Source: DATAOG01 sp963753685 (GTDB taxonomy: Bacteria > Pseudomonadota > Alphaproteobacteria > Geminicoccales > Geminicoccaceae). Taken from it: a stretch of 64,000 nucleotides of DNA. Below the pieces are notes generated by a model, which saw nothing but the letters and a program-made list of their open reading frames with translations, made no database searches and had not been told where the DNA came from. Positions 62,399 through 64,000 of this stretch are shown piece after piece. The stretch is taken from NCBI GenBank assembly GCA_963753685.1, contig CAVWDE010000005.1, forward strand, positions 248,001 to 312,000, written 5' to 3'. Both the position numbers and the translations under genes were made by a program. Numbering within the stretch: the first letter of the stretch is position 1; each line of letters opens with the position of its first letter.

Positions 62399-62634
62399 GC
62401 CACGACGACGGGGGAGCTTCCACGAGCTGCGCGGGCGACTTTCGACACGATGACAGGATCGGTCAGACCGAGGCCGGCAGAACCCGTGATGGTCCACGAG
62501 CTTCGAGCTCGTTCCCATGATTGGGCGCCGGTCCGCGGATCTCATCAAGGCCAGCGGCCACCCAGCCGCAACCACAGGCCGAATGGATGGCAGCAGCCAA
62601 GATCCGTCAGAACCTCGAAAATAACCCTTGCAGA
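62399..62634 (+). ncRNA. Candidate bridge/seek RNA region of the IS element
   Basis: 236-bp non-coding right end, where IS1111-type elements are thought to encode their guide RNA. GATGGTCCACGAG (62488-62500) is, in reverse complement, 12/13 identical to the target CTCATGGACCATC spanning the insertion point. GGATCTCAT (62537-62545) is identical to the left target side GGATCTCA plus the next base. These sit on opposite strands, as left and right target guides do. A 7-bp stem ACGAGCT-TCG-AGCTCGT (62496-62512) lies between them. Exact RNA ends are not known; expression is not shown. Confidence 0.5.
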
Positions 62635-62652
62635 GCGGGAGGCGTCCATGGA

Positions 62653-62702
62653 TGGACCATCGGCCGATAGCCTGAACGGCAATCGTTGATGACAGGTTAA
62701 CC
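62653..62702. repeat. Right part of the interrupted palindromic repeat
   Basis: Matches 61087-61138 of the intact copy (TGGACCATCGG through GGTTAACC). Together with 61200-61297 it makes 148 bp, the length of the intact repeat within 2 bp. Confidence 0.88.
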
Positions 62703-62810
62703 TGACCGCATCGGGTGCGGCGGGCATTCCCGCGGGTCAAGCCTGCAGTCGGCTGGGCAGGGAGCTGCTCGATGGGTTTGGTCTTGGATAGAGGTTGTTG
62801 GCCGCCGGAA

Positions 62811-63579
62811 TTAAAGTGGTGGGTGAAGAGCTAGCGCCGCCAGCAGAAAACCAATCTCGGCGAGTTGCTGGGCGGCGCCCAGGACATCGCCGGTGTGGCC
62901 GCCGATCTGGCGTCGGGCGAGGTTGCCGATGACCAGCGCGCCGCCGGCGGCGGCGAGCAGTCCGGCCGCCGCCATGGCGGGAGGCAGCAGGGCCAGGGCG
63001 GTGAGGATCGCGATCGCCGCGCCGGCGGTGGCGCGCAGCGGGTGCGGGCGGCCGGCGCCGGCGGCGAGGCCTTCGTCCCGGGCCGGCGCGAGGCTCACCA
63101 TGATGACCGGCAGCGCCGCGCGCGAGGCCGCCCCGGCGGCGATCAGGACTGCCGTCACCAGCGCGGGACCCTCTAACGCTGCGAGCGCGCCGATCCGGGC
63201 GAGCAAGGTCAGGATGAGCGCCATGGCGCCGAAGCTGCCGATCCGGGAATCGCGCAGGATCCGCAGCTTGTCGGCGCGCGTGCGGCCGCCGCCGAAAGCC
63301 ATCGGCGACATCGGCGAGGCCATCCTCGTGCAGGCCGCCGGTCAGGAGGATCTGAGCCGCGACCGTGAGCAGGGCGGCGAGCATCGGTGGCAGGCCGAGC
63401 GCGGCCGCGAGCGCAAAGACGAGGCCGCCGGCCGCACCGACCAGGGCGCCGACCAGCGGGAACATTGCCGAACTTGCGGCCAGCGCGCCGGGCGGCGAGC
63501 GCGAGGGCGGCGCCCCGACCGGCAGCCGGGTCAGGAACTGGAGCGCCACCTTGCACTCCTCGATTGTCGCGCGCACCAT
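62811..63579 (-). CDS. cobS: Adenosylcobinamide-GDP ribazoletransferase, frameshifted
   Basis: Corrected length 255 aa from ATG 63579 (GTG 63582 also possible). VRATIEECKVALQFLTRLPV, LTVAAQILLTGGLHEDGLAD and, in the second frame, RADKLRILRDSRIGSFGAMA are CobS signatures; hydrophobic helices fill the rest. It joins adenosylcobinamide-GDP to alpha-ribazole at the end of cobalamin synthesis, in the inner membrane. One extra base in the AAA run at 63295-63297 shifts the frame; removing it restores ADGFGGGRTRADKL. Divergent from cobT by about 40 bp. Confidence 0.92.
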
Positions 63580-63621
63580 CACCGCCCCAAAACCACCATC
63601 GCGCTTAGCAGGATTCCCGAC

Positions 63622-64000
63622 ATGCCGCCGGCGAGACCCGATCTCGAGCCTTGATGACCTCTGCCGGCGGCTTCGGCAACTGCCGGCGGCCGACCAGGAT
63701 GCGGCCGCGGCAGCGCGCGCGCATCAGGACCGGCTCACCAAGCCTTTGGGCGCGCTCGGCCGGCTCGAGGAGCTGGCGATCTGGCTCGCTGGTTGGCAGA
63801 GCCGCGAGCCGCCGGGACTCGACCGGGTCGCAGCGCTGGTGTTCGCCGGCAACCATGGCGTTGCGGCCCAGGGCGTCTCCGCCTATCCGAGCGCGGTCAC
63901 CGCCCAGATGGTCGCCAACTTCGAGGCCGGCGGAGCGGCGATCAACCAGCTCTGCCGGGCCGCAGGCGCCGAGCTCAGGGTCCTGGCCCTCGACCTCGAC
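63622..64000 (+). CDS. cobT: Nicotinate-nucleotide-dimethylbenzimidazole phosphoribosyltransferase, 5' part, frameshifted
   Basis: Runs off the window. From 63640 on the frame reads ISSLDDLCRRLRQLPAADQD, RLTKPLGALGRLEELAIWLA, LVFAGNHGVAAQGVSAYPSA and VTAQMVANFEAGGAAINQLC, unmistakable CobT. No start codon exists in that frame; ATG 63622 is in another. Removing one base from the CCC at 63637-63639 joins ATG to the body (MPPARPISSLDDL). It makes alpha-ribazole phosphate for the lower ligand of cobalamin, the substrate pathway of CobS, whose gene is divergent. Confidence 0.9.

Larger units (their letters stand above)
61298..62652 (+). mobile_element. IS110-family (IS1111-type) insertion sequence, 1355 bp
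   Basis: Perfect 15-bp inverted repeats, ATGGACGCCTCCCGC (61305-61319) and GCGGGAGGCGTCCAT (62635-62649), lie 7 nt and 3 nt inside the ends, the asymmetric tails known for IS1111 elements. Removing 61298-62652 joins GATCTCA to TGGACCATCGG and rebuilds the palindromic repeat seen intact at 60989-61138, with no target duplication. It carries one transposase gene, 62 bp of 5' and 236 bp of 3' non-coding DNA. All parts look intact, so it may be active. Confidence 0.92.

Noticed and set aside
60989..62702. Reading the whole 1.5 kb with GTTAACC ends as the IS, with the 150-bp repeat as its deletion derivative
   Set aside because: The 15-bp inverted repeats with 7/3-nt tails and the exact empty-site match show the IS is the inner 1355 bp and the repeat is its target.
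63580..63621. Cobalamin riboswitch between cobS and cobT
   Set aside because: Only about 40 bp separate the divergent genes, too short for the aptamer.

Overview
The window is GC-rich DNA, roughly two-thirds G+C by eye, and most likely comes from an alphaproteobacterium of Rhodospirillales type. Supporting signs are a magnesium-type HemB, an LdtR-like MarR regulator, a phasin-like protein, a clear EcfG-type stress promoter (GGAAC-N16-CGTT), an ECF42-type sigma factor with its DGPF partner, and the compact style of the genes. The taxonomic call is inference. No rRNA, tRNA or CRISPR array was found.

Layout. 0-6 kb: a signalling block on the minus strand (TorS-like hybrid kinase, single receiver, receiver-cyclase, then a periplasmic binding protein). 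6-11 kb: a benzoylformate-decarboxylase-like TPP enzyme, a class III aminotransferase and hemB. 10.9-14 kb: a valine-degradation operon (acyl-CoA dehydrogenase, 3-hydroxyisobutyryl-CoA hydrolase, 3-hydroxyisobutyrate dehydrogenase), then ldtR. 14.5-21 kb: an AhpD-like protein, DUF924, a sensor adenylate cyclase, purB, and two paralogous secreted proteins around a convergent histidine-rich membrane protein. 21-25 kb: a HepT/MntA toxin-antitoxin pair whose MntA carries an RHH domain, an atypical RadC, map and sfsA. 25-37 kb is accessory DNA: tandem repeats, a shattered pentapeptide-repeat gene, an orphan hypX, a vapBC cassette between two copies of the 5' end of a cinA-like gene, a PhoPQ-like pair, and HicB/HicA-like small genes. 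37-60 kb is mostly chromosomal metabolism and transport: ECF42/YCII, TauD-like, LutEF-like ABC, a nitrate/taurine-type ABC, SDR, MocA, GNAT, MFS, M48 protease, carbonic anhydrase, phasin-like, DUF892, AGCS symporter, Fpg-like and D-cysteine desulfhydrase-like genes. 61-62.7 kb holds an IS1111-type IS110 element, followed by cobS and the start of cobT.

The strongest discovery is the IS element. Its 15-bp inverted repeats, with 7-nt and 3-nt tails, define a 1355-bp insertion in the middle of a ~150-bp palindromic repeat. An intact copy of that repeat lies 61 bp upstream, so the empty site can be rebuilt exactly. The 3' non-coding part of the IS contains two short segments matching the two sides of the insertion site on opposite strands, as expected for a bridge/seek RNA target loop.

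Caution: eight otherwise well conserved genes (hybrid kinase, response regulator, HicB, sigma factor, TauD, AGCS, cobS, cobT) each carry one single-base frameshift, almost all one extra base in a short homopolymer. Sequencing or assembly error is the simplest reading. The pentapeptide gene has about six shifts and may be a true pseudogene.
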